Shown here: one piece after another, positions 34,907 through 44,357 of the stretch
How positions within the stretch are numbered: position 1 is the first letter of the stretch
How the letters are laid out: each line of letters opens with the position of its first letter
Source of the DNA: Bradyrhizobium sp. CSA112
GTDB lineage: Bacteria > Pseudomonadota > Alphaproteobacteria > Rhizobiales > Xanthobacteraceae
Length of the DNA: 64,000 nt
Assembly: GCF_029051645.1 (NCBI RefSeq)
Contig: NZ_JAACFS010000023.1
Location: 53,204 to 117,203 of the forward strand
Direction of reading: 5' to 3'
Made by a program: the position numbers and the translations under genes
The notes under the pieces: model-generated
Seen by the model: only the letters and a program-made list of their open reading frames with translations
Database searches by the model: none
Told to the model about the DNA's origin: nothing

Positions 34907-35482
34907 ATGACTAACACCAACAGCATTTCGACCGCGGCTAAGGTTGACAACGGAGTTAATGTGAGTGCGCTGCTCCAGGCGCGCGAGGCCTTGCAGCAGG
35001 CTCCAGAGGCTGCGCAGTTCAAGTGGCGCGCGGCCTGCGAGTGGGTGAGTGGAACGCACAGTCGCTCTGCGATCGGGAGCTTCTTCGGACTTGGCGCTGA
35101 GCAGTCCCGCAACAAGACGTTCTCCCTTGAGGCAGATCACCCGCAGGTCTTCGCAGCCGAGGACCACGCTCCAACTCCGGTCGAGATCCTCCTCTCAGGC
35201 CTCGCAGGCTGCCTCACGGCGGGTGTTGCAGCGATCGCCCAGCGACGCGGGATCCAGCTTCATTCTGTCAAGGCCTCTCTCGAAGCCGACATGGACATTC
35301 AGGGCATCCTTGGGATCGACGATGACGTGCGCAATGGCTTCGGCGCCATCCGCGTTCACTTCGACATCCGCGCTGATGCGAGCGATGACGACATCAAGGC
35401 GCTTGTCGCGCAATCGCAGAAGCGGTCGGCCGTATTCGACATCATAACAAATCCGACGAACGTCTTCGTCACGGTCAACTAA
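34907..35482 (+). CDS. OsmC family protein
   Basis: The 191-residue protein follows GGAGAGAGATA. The OsmC fold is seen in DHAPTPVEILLSGLAGCLTAG, which carries the first redox cysteine, and the helix after it. The second cysteine, normally in a KCPV-type motif, is replaced: the corresponding QKRSAVFD has Ser. OsmC/Ohr proteins reduce organic hydroperoxides with a Cys pair, so this one may use a single-Cys mechanism or act differently. First gene of the redox operon. Confidence 0.9.
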   Translation: MTNTNSISTAAKVDNGVNVSALLQAREALQQAPEAAQFKWRAACEWVSGTHSRSAIGSFFGLGAEQSRNKTFSLEADHPQVFAAEDHAPTPVEILLSGLAGCLTAGVAAIAQRRGIQLHSVKASLEADMDIQGILGIDDDVRNGFGAIRVHFDIRADASDDDIKALVAQSQKRSAVFDIITNPTNVFVTVN

Positions 35483-35512
35483 CGGCGGCCACTGGATCAA
35501 GGAGCGAGTGTC

Positions 35513-36754
35513 GTGAGATTTGTGACTACGATTATCATCGGCGCCGGCCAATCGGGATTGGCTATGAGCAGGCATCTGACCGCCCGCTCGATCGATCACG
35601 TGGTTCTTGAGCGAGGTGAGGTGGCGAACTCATGGCGCACGGAGCGGTGGGACTCGCTCCGCCTCCTGACGCCGAACTGGCAGAGCCGTCTACCAGGCTA
35701 TGCCTATGACGGTCCTGATTCGGACGGCTTTATGGCTATGCCTGAGGTCGTCCGATATCTGGGGCGTTACGCAGATGTTTCCGGAGCTCCGGTCGTGACT
35801 GGGACACGCGTGACGAAGGTGCGACTGGCGCCAGGAGGCTACCAGGTCTCCACCAGCCAACGTCCCTGGCAGTGCCGCACTCTGGTAATCGCCAGTGGTG
35901 CCTGCAACATCGCCGCTATTCCCTCTCAAACTGCTGGCCTGCGTCACACCGTTAACAGCCTCACGCCCATGCAATACCGGAACCCCGGTGTTCTGGCCGA
36001 CGGCGGCGTGATGATCGTCGGTGCCTCGGCGAGCGGCATGCAGCTTGCGCGCGAGATCCATGCCTCAGGTCGTCACGTCGTGCTCTCCATCGGAGAGCAT
36101 GTCCGGATGCCGCGCACTTACCGCGGAAGGGACATCCAATGGTGGATGGACGCGATTGGCGCCATGGACGTTCGCTACGATGCGGTCGAGGACATCGAGA
36201 GGGCGCGGCACCTGCCATCCCTGCAGCTGGTCGGAACGCCGGAGCGCGTGACGATCGACCTCAACAGCCTGCGCAAGTCGGGTGTCGAGCTTGTGGGCCG
36301 TCTCGTTGGCCTTGGTGATGGAAAGGCGCAGTTCTCGGGATCGCTGGCCAACAACTGCGCATTAGCCGATCTCAAGATGAACCGGCTCCTCGCCAGCATT
36401 GACGATTGGGTGGACGAGAACGGGTTTGCGGACCGATTCCCCGCGTCCTATCGCTACGAGCCAACCGACGTTGGGCCCAAGACGAGACTTAGTATTGACC
36501 TGCAGGACAGCGGGATCAGGACGGTGATCTGGGCCACCGGGTATCGGCCCGATTACTCGTGGCTCGACGTCCCGGTCCTCGATCGAAAGGGGCGCATCCG
36601 TCACGATGGCGGGATCGTTGCCGCACCCGGGATGTACGTTATGGGTCTGCCATTCATGCGGCGACGTAAATCATCCTTCATTGACGGAGCGGGCGACGAT
36701 GCTGCGGATCTCGCCGCTCACTTGAGTCACAACCTCGATCGTGCTGCTGCTTGA
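35513..36754 (+). CDS. Flavin-containing monooxygenase-like NAD(P)/FAD oxidoreductase
   Basis: A GTG start gives 413 residues. The FAD Rossmann motif is IIIGAGQSGLAMSRHL (8-23). RWDSLRLLTPNW is typical of the CzcO/TrkA-like monooxygenases, a second NAD(P) Rossmann motif is VGASASGMQLARE, and ATGYRPDYSWL is the C-terminal fingerprint. Family members add one oxygen to N, S or ketone substrates with NADPH. It starts 30 bp after the OsmC gene and ends 10 bp before the next FAD gene. Confidence 0.9.
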   Translation: MRFVTTIIIGAGQSGLAMSRHLTARSIDHVVLERGEVANSWRTERWDSLRLLTPNWQSRLPGYAYDGPDSDGFMAMPEVVRYLGRYADVSGAPVVTGTRVTKVRLAPGGYQVSTSQRPWQCRTLVIASGACNIAAIPSQTAGLRHTVNSLTPMQYRNPGVLADGGVMIVGASASGMQLAREIHASGRHVVLSIGEHVRMPRTYRGRDIQWWMDAIGAMDVRYDAVEDIERARHLPSLQLVGTPERVTIDLNSLRKSGVELVGRLVGLGDGKAQFSGSLANNCALADLKMNRLLASIDDWVDENGFADRFPASYRYEPTDVGPKTRLSIDLQDSGIRTVIWATGYRPDYSWLDVPVLDRKGRIRHDGGIVAAPGMYVMGLPFMRRRKSSFIDGAGDDAADLAAHLSHNLDRAAA

Positions 36755-36764
36755 GAGTATTGCC

Positions 36765-37934
36765 ATGAACGGCCTCCACAATCTTGACTCACATTATGAT
36801 GTGATAGTTATCGGTGCACGCTGTGCGGGCGCTGCTACGGCGTTTCTTTTGGCGCGGTCAGGGGCAAAGGTCCTCCTGATCGATCGGCAGCAATACGGCT
36901 CTGATACGATGTCGACGCACGCCCTAATGCGGTCTGCGGTGCTGCAACTCAAGCGATGGGGATTGATTCCGCGCATTGCAGCCGCAGGGACGCCGGCGAT
37001 TCGATCGACGACGTTCCATTACGGCGACGAGGCGGTTAAAGTAGACATAAAGCCAGAACATGGCGTCGATAGCCTGCTGGCGCCACGACGCACGGTGCTA
37101 GATCCGTTGCTAGTCGATGCGGCCCGCGAAGCGGGTGCGGTGGTTCGCCACGGTGTCGCGCTCTCCGAGCTGCAATTTGCATCGAGCGGCCGGGTCATTG
37201 GTGCCTCGCTGAGAGATGGCAGGGGTGCATGCATGACCGTCCGCTCAGATATCGTTATCGGTGCGGACGGCCGCCAGTCGACCGTTGCACAGCTCGTCAA
37301 CGCACAAGTCTTGGTCGAAGGCTCCAATGCCTCGGGCATCATATTCGGCTACTTTGCAGATCTAAACAGTGATGGTCTGCACTGGCATTTCGCGAAGAAC
37401 GTCGCGGCAGGAGTGATTCCAACGAACTCAAGTCATTGCGTCTTCGCGGCAGTTCCGACTTCGCTGTTCGTTAGTACGTTTCGGGGTGACGCGATGGGCG
37501 GCTTTCTGCAGGTGCTCGCGTCGAACTCGCCGGAGCTGCGCGCTAATGTTGAGCGGGCGACACTGATCGGCCGCTTGCGAAGCTTTGGGGGAGCCAAGAG
37601 CTATCTCAGACATTGTCACGGAGCAGGGTGGGCGCTCGTCGGTGATGCCGGCTATTTCAAAGATCCCCTGACGGCGCACGGCATCACGGACGCCCTTCGC
37701 GATGCGCAATTGTTGTCACGAGGCATCGTCGAAGGTGGTGCTCGCGGACTGGAGGCCTATCAACGCGAACGCGACGCGCTGTCTTTGCCGCTTATGCGTA
37801 CCACCGATGCAATCGCCTCGTTCTCATGGGACTTCGATGAGGTCAAGCAACTTCATGCTGACCTGAGTGCAGCAATGAAAACGGAGGCCAATCACATTGC
37901 GAGCTCGTGCCAACCGGCCTCTCTAGCAGCATAG
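36765..37934 (+). CDS. FAD-dependent oxidoreductase (geranylgeranyl reductase/PHBH-like)
   Basis: The start at MNGLHNLDSHYDV gives 389 residues. An N-terminal FAD motif (VIGARCAGAATAFLLARSG), GADGRQSTVA in the middle and ALVGDAGYFKDPLTAHGI near residue 295 are the three fingerprints of the p-hydroxybenzoate hydroxylase/geranylgeranyl reductase superfamily. Members hydroxylate aromatic rings or reduce isoprenoid double bonds; which cannot be told here. It lies 10 bp after the monooxygenase gene and 10 bp before the MaoC-type gene, so the four form one operon. Confidence 0.9.
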   Translation: MNGLHNLDSHYDVIVIGARCAGAATAFLLARSGAKVLLIDRQQYGSDTMSTHALMRSAVLQLKRWGLIPRIAAAGTPAIRSTTFHYGDEAVKVDIKPEHGVDSLLAPRRTVLDPLLVDAAREAGAVVRHGVALSELQFASSGRVIGASLRDGRGACMTVRSDIVIGADGRQSTVAQLVNAQVLVEGSNASGIIFGYFADLNSDGLHWHFAKNVAAGVIPTNSSHCVFAAVPTSLFVSTFRGDAMGGFLQVLASNSPELRANVERATLIGRLRSFGGAKSYLRHCHGAGWALVGDAGYFKDPLTAHGITDALRDAQLLSRGIVEGGARGLEAYQRERDALSLPLMRTTDAIASFSWDFDEVKQLHADLSAAMKTEANHIASSCQPASLAA

Positions 37935-37944
37935 GAGAACGACG

Positions 37945-38397
37945 ATGACGATAGCTTCACCCTGGACTCGAACGCTGGCTGGTCGGCCCATGCTGGGACA
38001 CCGCGCGGAAAGAAGTCGCACGACCACCATGCGCGATGTGGAAATGTTCACCGAGATGACAGGCGACAAGAATCCCATTCATTACGATGTCGAATTGGCG
38101 ACCAATTCGCCCTTCGGCGGACTTATCGTCCAAGGCGGGGTCACGACTGGTCTGATGAATGCCGTCGTGGCTGAGGATTTGCCTGGGCCGGGCACTGTGT
38201 TTCTTGAAACGAACTGGCGTTTCGTCAAGGCCGTTCGCGTCGGTGAGACTATTACGGCGAGCGTTAAGGTCGAGGACGTTCGGGATGATAAACCGATCTG
38301 CAAGCTGGAGACCATTGTCCGAAACGCGAGCGGCGAGCCATGTATCGTCGGCACCGCTACAACTTATACCATGCCGCTTTCGCCAGCGATCGGCTAG
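37945..38397 (+). CDS. MaoC-type hot-dog hydratase
   Basis: The 150-residue protein with AGGAGAACG upstream has the MaoC/(R)-hydratase motif FTEMTGDKNPIHYD with the catalytic Asp41 and His46. FGGLIVQGGVTTGLM, the next conserved segment, follows. Such enzymes add water to 2-enoyl-CoA thioesters. A hydratase after two flavin enzymes suggests a CoA-thioester degradation or polyketide-like pathway, inferred only from neighbours. Confidence 0.9.
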   Translation: MTIASPWTRTLAGRPMLGHRAERSRTTTMRDVEMFTEMTGDKNPIHYDVELATNSPFGGLIVQGGVTTGLMNAVVAEDLPGPGTVFLETNWRFVKAVRVGETITASVKVEDVRDDKPICKLETIVRNASGEPCIVGTATTYTMPLSPAIG

Positions 38398-38578
38398 GCA
38401 AAGGAATAAGCGATAAGCGTTGCATTGTCGTGCCCGATCGGGGCCACAGTTTTGCTGACATGCGATTTTTCGTTCGTCGCTGGTGCCGCAGTCATGGTGG
38501 GCTCGGTGCTTGCGATGACGACCCCTCATTCCTCGCTGACGTCCTATTTCGTTCATTTGATCTTTCGGTTGCCCTCCC

Positions 38579-39436
38579 ATGCCCAAGATGCGGACAATAG
38601 GCTTAACGGGTCTAGCGATGGTTGCATTCGCAGCAAATTCGGTACTTTGCAGGGTCGCTTTGTCCGAGGCCGCAATTGATCCGGCTACTTTTACCATTGT
38701 GCGGCTTGCGTCAGGCACGTGCGTGCTTTGGCTTATTTTGTTGGTCACCCAGAAGGTCAAAAAGCCCGGAGGTTCCTGGTCCGCATCTGTGGCGCTATTC
38801 GCTTATGCGGCAGCATTTTCCTTTGCATATGTCTCCGTTCCAGCCGGAGCTGGAGCGCTTTTGCTGTTTGGAGCGGTTCAGGCGACAATGGTCACCTATG
38901 GGCTCCTCCGCGGCGAGCGGTTGTCCACCTTACAGTGGCTCGGACTGACGATCGCCATCGCAGGGCTGGCCGCGCTCGTTGCTCCTGGTGCGTCAGCGCC
39001 GTCTCTGAAGGGGGCGTGTCTAATGCTGACGGCTGGCATTGCATGGGGTGTCTACTCCTTGCTTGGTCGAGGCACCGCGGATCCCCTTGCTGCGACCGCC
39101 GGAAATTTCCTGCGTGCCGTACCAATTGCAGCTTGTCTTTCTCTATGCGGCGTATTGTTCGACACGAACCTCAGCGCTACTGGGATTGTCTGCGCAATCC
39201 TTTCTGGCGCAATCGCGTCCGGGCTCGGCTATACAATCTGGTACGCGGCTGTGCCAGAGCTGACCACCGCGCAAGGCGGGTCTGTACAATTAAGCGTTCC
39301 GGTTATTACTGCGCTAGGGGCCACTTTGGTGCTTGGAGAGGTCATCACCCTTCGCCTGTCTGCATCTTCGCTTGCGATACTCGGCGGAATCGCACTGGTC
39401 ATAAGTAGTCGAGAACGCGTGCTCCGGACCAGTTGA
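38579..39436 (+). CDS. EamA/DMT-superfamily transporter
   Basis: The 285-residue protein has ten hydrophobic segments and two EamA repeats (first about 5-135, second about 140-275, with AWGVYSLLGRG). The Pro/Gly pattern and length fit drug/metabolite exporters such as RhaT or PecM-like. It lies 180 bp after the MaoC-type gene, probably in the same region of regulation, and could export the pathway product or a toxic substrate. Confidence 0.88.
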   Translation: MPKMRTIGLTGLAMVAFAANSVLCRVALSEAAIDPATFTIVRLASGTCVLWLILLVTQKVKKPGGSWSASVALFAYAAAFSFAYVSVPAGAGALLLFGAVQATMVTYGLLRGERLSTLQWLGLTIAIAGLAALVAPGASAPSLKGACLMLTAGIAWGVYSLLGRGTADPLAATAGNFLRAVPIAACLSLCGVLFDTNLSATGIVCAILSGAIASGLGYTIWYAAVPELTTAQGGSVQLSVPVITALGATLVLGEVITLRLSASSLAILGGIALVISSRERVLRTS

Positions 39437-40067
39437 TTGAAATAGACGCAAGTCCGGCTAGGACCAGGACAGCAGACGAGCAAGTCAAATGTGCCCGCTC
39501 CAGCCTGTTGAAAGCAGCATCAGCACAATCGTGCTCGGCTTTGCAGCCGATGCCGTGGTGCGTTGGGCTTGGCCTGACTCCTCTGAATATGGCACGAGGT
39601 TTGGGCCGTCTTACATCCCCGAGCGCTCCCCCGCCGGAAGACTGTTGGCTTAATTAAGTTGAAATCCAATCATGTTTGGCGCGGGACCCAACCTTGAGAA
39701 GGTTGAGCTCCCCCAACCGCAAAGGAGGCTGGACCAAAACGGTCAATGAAATGGCCGTTACAATGCGCTCAAAGATAAACAACCGCTTATGTCTTTGCAA
39801 AAGCCTTGGGGTGACAAACGAAAATTCAGAAACGCTGACGCGTGTTGCACCTGGCGACGTGAGGTACCACCCCGCTCCTCGGAAAACGACACGCACCTCC
39901 GCAGCCGCGTGATGGAGCTTCGCAAAATTACAGTTCGCCGAAACCCGGGCAGCTCGCGATCGCTAGCCTAGACGGACACGGTTCAGCGGGTGCTAAGGTA
40001 CCGCGACTGTGGGGGTGGGAGAATTGTTACGGAACTTTGGAGGGGCAACCGCGTAATTTTGAGCGGT
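39437..40067. other. Intergenic stretch, no gene recognised
   Basis: About 630 bp of shadow ORFs only. It marks the boundary between the redox operon and the decaying accessory region. Confidence 0.35.
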
Positions 40068-40328
40068 ATGCCTCGGCCCGTGCAAATAGAGACAACGGTG
40101 TTCAGTTGGTTCAAGCCTGATAGGCAGCGAGAGAAAATCCGAGAGGACCGCAAACGCCTGGAAGCAAGGGCCCGGCGTCTATTGAAAAATTACCTGTCAG
40201 CGGATGAGCCGCGAAAGCAACAGTTCTACGAAGTGATCGCTGGAGCAGCTGCAGCGTGTCAGCCTGATGTTTCTGACCCAAAGTTACAAAATGCGCAACT
40301 CGCTCAAACCAGCTCTCAAGGTGGTTAG
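40068..40328 (+). CDS. Hypothetical protein (possibly broken)
   Basis: The start at MPRPVQIETTVFSWFKPD gives 86 residues. A helical charged segment (DRQREKIREDRKRLEARARRLLKNYL) looks coding. The end QTSSQGG runs into an overlapping frame that reads on with coding-like helices, so a frameshift near 40270-40330 is possible. No domain recognised. Confidence 0.4.
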   Translation: MPRPVQIETTVFSWFKPDRQREKIREDRKRLEARARRLLKNYLSADEPRKQQFYEVIAGAAAACQPDVSDPKLQNAQLAQTSSQGG

Positions 40329-40569
40329 GCTGCGCGAGCGCCAGGCGATCGATGGCAACGATGAATTAGCGGCATTGATCACTGACGCTTACGCAACGGT
40401 AGCGCTCGCGTACCGCCGTGCCTCCGCCGCTTATACAGTTGACCAGGACATGCAGCAGCTAGGGACTGCGGCCGTGCACCTACTCACAATAGCTATGTCA
40501 TATATGGCAGCGCACGAGCGACGACCCGTTCGGTTACACAGCGCATGTTCAGGAAGGTGGAATCGATGA
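40267..40569 (+). CDS. Hypothetical helical protein, possibly continuation of the previous gene
   Basis: This 100-codon frame overlaps the preceding gene by 62 bp. Its middle (ELAALITDAYATVALAYRR, then QDMQQLGTAAVHLLTIAMSY) looks like a genuine helical protein. Its first 25 residues may be spurious. It may be the second half of a single gene split by a frameshift. Confidence 0.3.
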   Translation: MFLTQSYKMRNSLKPALKVVRLRERQAIDGNDELAALITDAYATVALAYRRASAAYTVDQDMQQLGTAAVHLLTIAMSYMAAHERRPVRLHSACSGRWNR

Positions 40570-40605
40570 GGAGCTCAATTAATCGCTGCGAATTGTCTAC
40601 CAAGC

Positions 40606-40690
40606 CCTGATGTCCGTTCTTGAGGGGTAAAGCAGACCTGGTCCTCTCTCGGCCGGATGTAGCCTCTGGACCCACAGCGGACAAATTTTC
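40606..40690 (+). repeat. Dispersed repeat family R, copy 1 (5'-truncated)
   Basis: It contains the shared landmarks GATGTCCGTTCT, then GGGGTAAAGCAGACC, and ends CCCACAGCGGACA. The 5' part with TTGGCAC is missing. TGTCCG and CGGACA make short inverted ends. Confidence 0.7.
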
Positions 40691-40717
40691 TTTTGACACT
40701 CTGACAAGCGCAGCTCG

Positions 40718-42343
40718 TTACGTTTGCCGTCTTTTCATGGCTCTAGGTGCGCCCGTTCCCGAAGAACGGATCGAAGCGCCACGTTTCAGCCGACAAACGA
40801 GTGAGCGAGCCAGCTCTTCGAAAGTCTCATAGCTTTCGATTTTACGTCGTTCGCGGGTCTTATCCATAAATCGCAGCCACGTTCCCTTCATAAAGCTAGA
40901 GCGCAGCAAGATGTGATCCAGGACTGTCCTATTATCCTCCCGAAGCCGTAAAGCAACGATCCACCCGGGGGGAGCGCCGATCTTACATCGCAATAGCCAC
41001 TCCGGCTCCGTGTTCTTGCGGGTAGGCCGTTGCCACCTCGCCACCGCGAAACTAATAGTTAGCTCGCTATTTACACGCACACACGCGGTCGGGACATCGA
41101 CGTCTGCCTTTACACCGTTCTTTTCGAACCTATCGCGAAGCTCTGCAGCGTTGTTTGCGTTGAGTGCAAGCCATCGGTTGTACGCCTCAAGGGCTCCCCA
41201 GTGCCTCATGTCAGTGTAGCCGATCAAGCGGTAAGCGTTCCGAAGGGAGCCAAAATGCCTGTAGTAGCAGTCGTTACATGGCAGACCTGCAGCGTCGTCG
41301 ATGATTCTTGCCGTCAATCTCCCTTTCTTCATCCAAAGCTTGCGGAGACGGACCAGCATCTCTTCCTCAGGGAGCTCGAAGCGGCGTCCCTTTCGTATCT
41401 CGCGCACGCGGAAAAACAAATCTCGGTCGATGCTTGGCTCTACGCAGCCCTCGGTCCGAATCCAAAGCGTCGGTGGATTATTGACCATTTTTGTACCGAG
41501 CTTCTTCGTATGGCGATTATAGACGAGATTGCCGATGAAGGTTTCGTTCTGGAGGAGCCTTGCAACCTTGGTTCGGTTCCATGGACGACCGTTCTCCGTC
41601 GGGACGTTTCGCCGATTGAGCTTACGGACGATTTTCTCCTCGGATTTCACCCGCGCAAACTCTTCAAAAATCCACCGTACAATCGCGGTCTCATCTGGAG
41701 TGCCGGGCAGAACTTTGACATGCTCCGAAATCAGAGATTTCCATTCTCCAGGTTTGAGTATCGTTTTCGGCCGCGATTTCTCGTCGACAAGTAGCCGTTG
41801 TAGCCCGTAGCCCACGGGGCCGCCCATCTTGAATCCCAGTCTTACCAGCCGGGATTGGCCCGCGTACACCTTCGCCGAGAGCTCGCGGCTGAACTCCGCT
41901 GCCATTACCCGCTTTATATTCTTCATGATGTGGGAAACTAGGCTGCCGTCATTGTCGAACTGCTCGGCGCAGTAGGCAACCTTTATGCCTGCCTGCTTGC
42001 AGATGAACTCATAGTGAGCACTTTCATCCACGTCCTGAAACCGGCCCTACCGGCTGACATCAAAGACTAGGACATGGCTGTAGTCTGCCGACCCCGACTG
42101 CACGTCCTTGATCAATTGCGTCAATCCCAATCTGTTTTTGATCCGCAGCCCGCTCTCACCTTCGTCACGGTAGGTTCGGACAATCGTCAAATGGTGGAGT
42201 TGCGCAAAGGTTGCGATGACCACCGCCTGATTCTCGATGGAGTATTTTTGAAGACCGGTTGACATGCGGACGTATTGCGCCGCGCGTAGAGCTTTTTGTG
42301 ATAGGGGTAGACTATCCTTGTGAACGACAAGTGCGTTTGCCAT
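40718..42343 (-). pseudogene. Large serine recombinase broken by one in-frame amber codon
   Basis: The start at MANALVVHKDS (GGAAGGAGA upstream) opens a resolvase-type catalytic domain: AAQYVRMSTGLQKYSIENQ with the Ser nucleophile, and YRDEGESGL. The frame then reads VFDVSR and a TAG (42047-42049). In the same frame it continues GRFQDVDESAHYEFICKQAGI to the end at 40718, about 440 residues with recombinase-domain motifs (RPWNRTKVARLLQNETFIGN). The conserved residue at the stop position is normally Trp (SRWGRFQ), so one G-to-A change explains it. Probably inactive unless suppressed. Confidence 0.9.
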
Positions 42344-42453
42344 GGCCTTTCTCCTTCCGCATAGCAACGATGCTACCGAAATCAAAACACCTGGAGGGGT
42401 GGTGAAGGCCACGGGAAATACTAATCAAGTAGCGAAGCAGGGCATTTCCGTCG

Positions 42454-42564
42454 TTGGCACCTTTGAGACATGACGACCGGCCATTACGGCGTCCGCTTAC
42501 AGGGGAAGAGCGGAAGTAGCCGGTCGAGAGCCAAAATGACGCGATTGACCCGACTCGGACGTCC
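42454..42564 (+). repeat. Dispersed repeat family R, copy 2
   Basis: It has TTGGCACCTTTGAGACATGACGACC-like start in two blocks, then GTCCGC, GGGGAAGAGCGGAAGTAG, CCAAAATGACGCGATTGACCC and a terminal CGGACGT. Most similar to copy 4. Confidence 0.75.
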
Positions 42565-42786
42565 CGCGCCCAATGCCACGATTGCAAATCTCGTCTAGCA
42601 CTGGGTCTTTGGGTGGCAGAGAAGACCCCGACGGCATCAAACGCCCCCTGCGCTTTTTGGTTTCCTTTGCTTTTCATGTGCATCTGTGGAAACTCCCATT
42701 GAGCTTGCTCACCAGTATAGGCAGGTTCATCCGCAGCCATTCTTGAGGCTCGAATGCCTGGATCCGAGTCACCAGAGTCCCGAGCG

Positions 42787-44105
42787 ATGAGTGATCTCAG
42801 GCCGGTGCTGATCGCCTGCTGTCTTGCAATGTGGTCCGTGGGCGATAACAGCACGGCGATCATGGCGGCTCTGCCTGCGATGACCAGCAGTCTGCATCTT
42901 GGCCCCGCGGAGGTCGAATGGGTGGTCAATGCCTACCTGCTGACCGCCTCGGTATTCATCATTCTGGGCGGCGACGCGGCGGACCAGTTCGGGGCACGAT
43001 ATTCCTCGACTGCCGGAATCGGGCTATTTGCGCTCGCCTCGTTGATAATCGCCGTTGCCCCGGCTGGCCTGATGGTTGTCGGCGCGCGTGCACTGCAAGG
43101 GCTCGGTGCTGCCTTCGCTGTAGCGGGTACGCTCGCGGCAGTAACCGAAGCCGCGCCTGAATCAAAGCGGGCGGAGGCGATCGGCACATGGACCGGCTTC
43201 CTGATGCTCGGTTTCAGCATCGGTCCGCTTGTTGGAGGGGTCATTACTCATTACGCAGGATGGCGCTTTATTTTTTTGCTGAACGCAATTGCCATGGTCA
43301 CCGCAGGGATAATGTTATTGCGACATCCTGCAGTGAAAGGCCGTCGGACAAAGTCGATGGACTGGGTGGGACTTGGCGCTCTCGCCTTCTTTATGGTGAC
43401 ACTAGGCTACGGGCGTTGGCTCATTTCCGCTCGACCCCACGGGCCGCGATTGTCCCGCTTGCGTTCGCAATGTTTGCTTTCGGTGCACTGATTTGGACGG
43501 AGGTTCGGCATCGTCAGCCACTGGTCGACTTCGGTCTGTTTTCGAATCGAAATTTTGCGGTCGCCTCCGGCCTAGCGTTTCTCCTCATGTTCGACATCAT
43601 GACTCTTCTGCTCTATTACAACCTCTTTGCGCAGTCCCCGGGTGGCCTCGGCATGTCCGCCGTTGCAGCCGGCCTTTCTCTGATGCCTCTCTCGGTCGCG
43701 CTGTTCGGTTTCGCGCGAGCAGCACCTTGGCTTGGAATTACCATCGGTCTGCGGAGGATGCTGATAGGTGGATCGCTCTTGATCGCTCTCAGCTGCGCGA
43801 TCGCGTGGGCGTCGTACCAGATGGAAGCGATGTTCGCGATGATGATGCTTGGTCTTTTTGTAGCTGGAGCGGGGATCGCGCCCCTCTACGCATCAGCACC
43901 GCGTGTAGGGCTCGCGATGCTGCCACCAACGCAAGCGGGGAAAGGCTCTGGCATACTCAACTCGTGCGGCTTTCTCGGCGGAACTGTCGGAGTCAGCTGC
44001 GGGGGAATCGTGTTCAAGCTTGCCGGATTCTCCGGCGTGCTCGTGTTGTTGGGTCTTTCTGCGCTGGCCGCCGCGGGGCTCTGTCTTCGGCTACGAACTG
44101 ATTAA
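42787..44105 (+). pseudogene. MFS transporter (DHA2-like) with a single frameshift
   Basis: The start at MSDLRPVLIACCLAMW opens a DHA2-type 14-helix exporter. It shows the MFS motif GGDAADQFGAR and a motif-C-like segment (GFSIGPLVGG). The frame is lost at a G-run near 43411 where one G seems deleted. The rest (ALAHFRSTPRAAIVPLAFAM to RLRTD) is in the next frame to 44105. A repaired protein would be about 440 residues. The intact protein would have exported drugs or metabolites. Confidence 0.85.
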
Positions 44106-44357
44106 GATCCCGCTTACTTAACACGGAGTCGCATCGAAACCGTGAATGTGAGCGTTTTGCCCCGAATGTATAATCCCGCGTTGCAAGAGCCTTACTTTGC
44201 GGTTTCTGCAGACCATCCTCGCCCGCGCCGAAGAGGAAATCGAATAACAGGCCGGTGTCACTTTTCGGGCGTTGCAGGCTTTCAGATCAATGTCGGCCAA
44301 CAGGAGAAGACCAAACGTCACAATTCAATCAGGACAAGTCCGCTGATGACCCTGGCT

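Noticed and set aside
42312..42929. 205-codon minus-strand ORF across the recombinase start
   Set aside because: It reads through repeat copy 2 and the recombinase and MFS gene starts; the peptide is a translated repeat.
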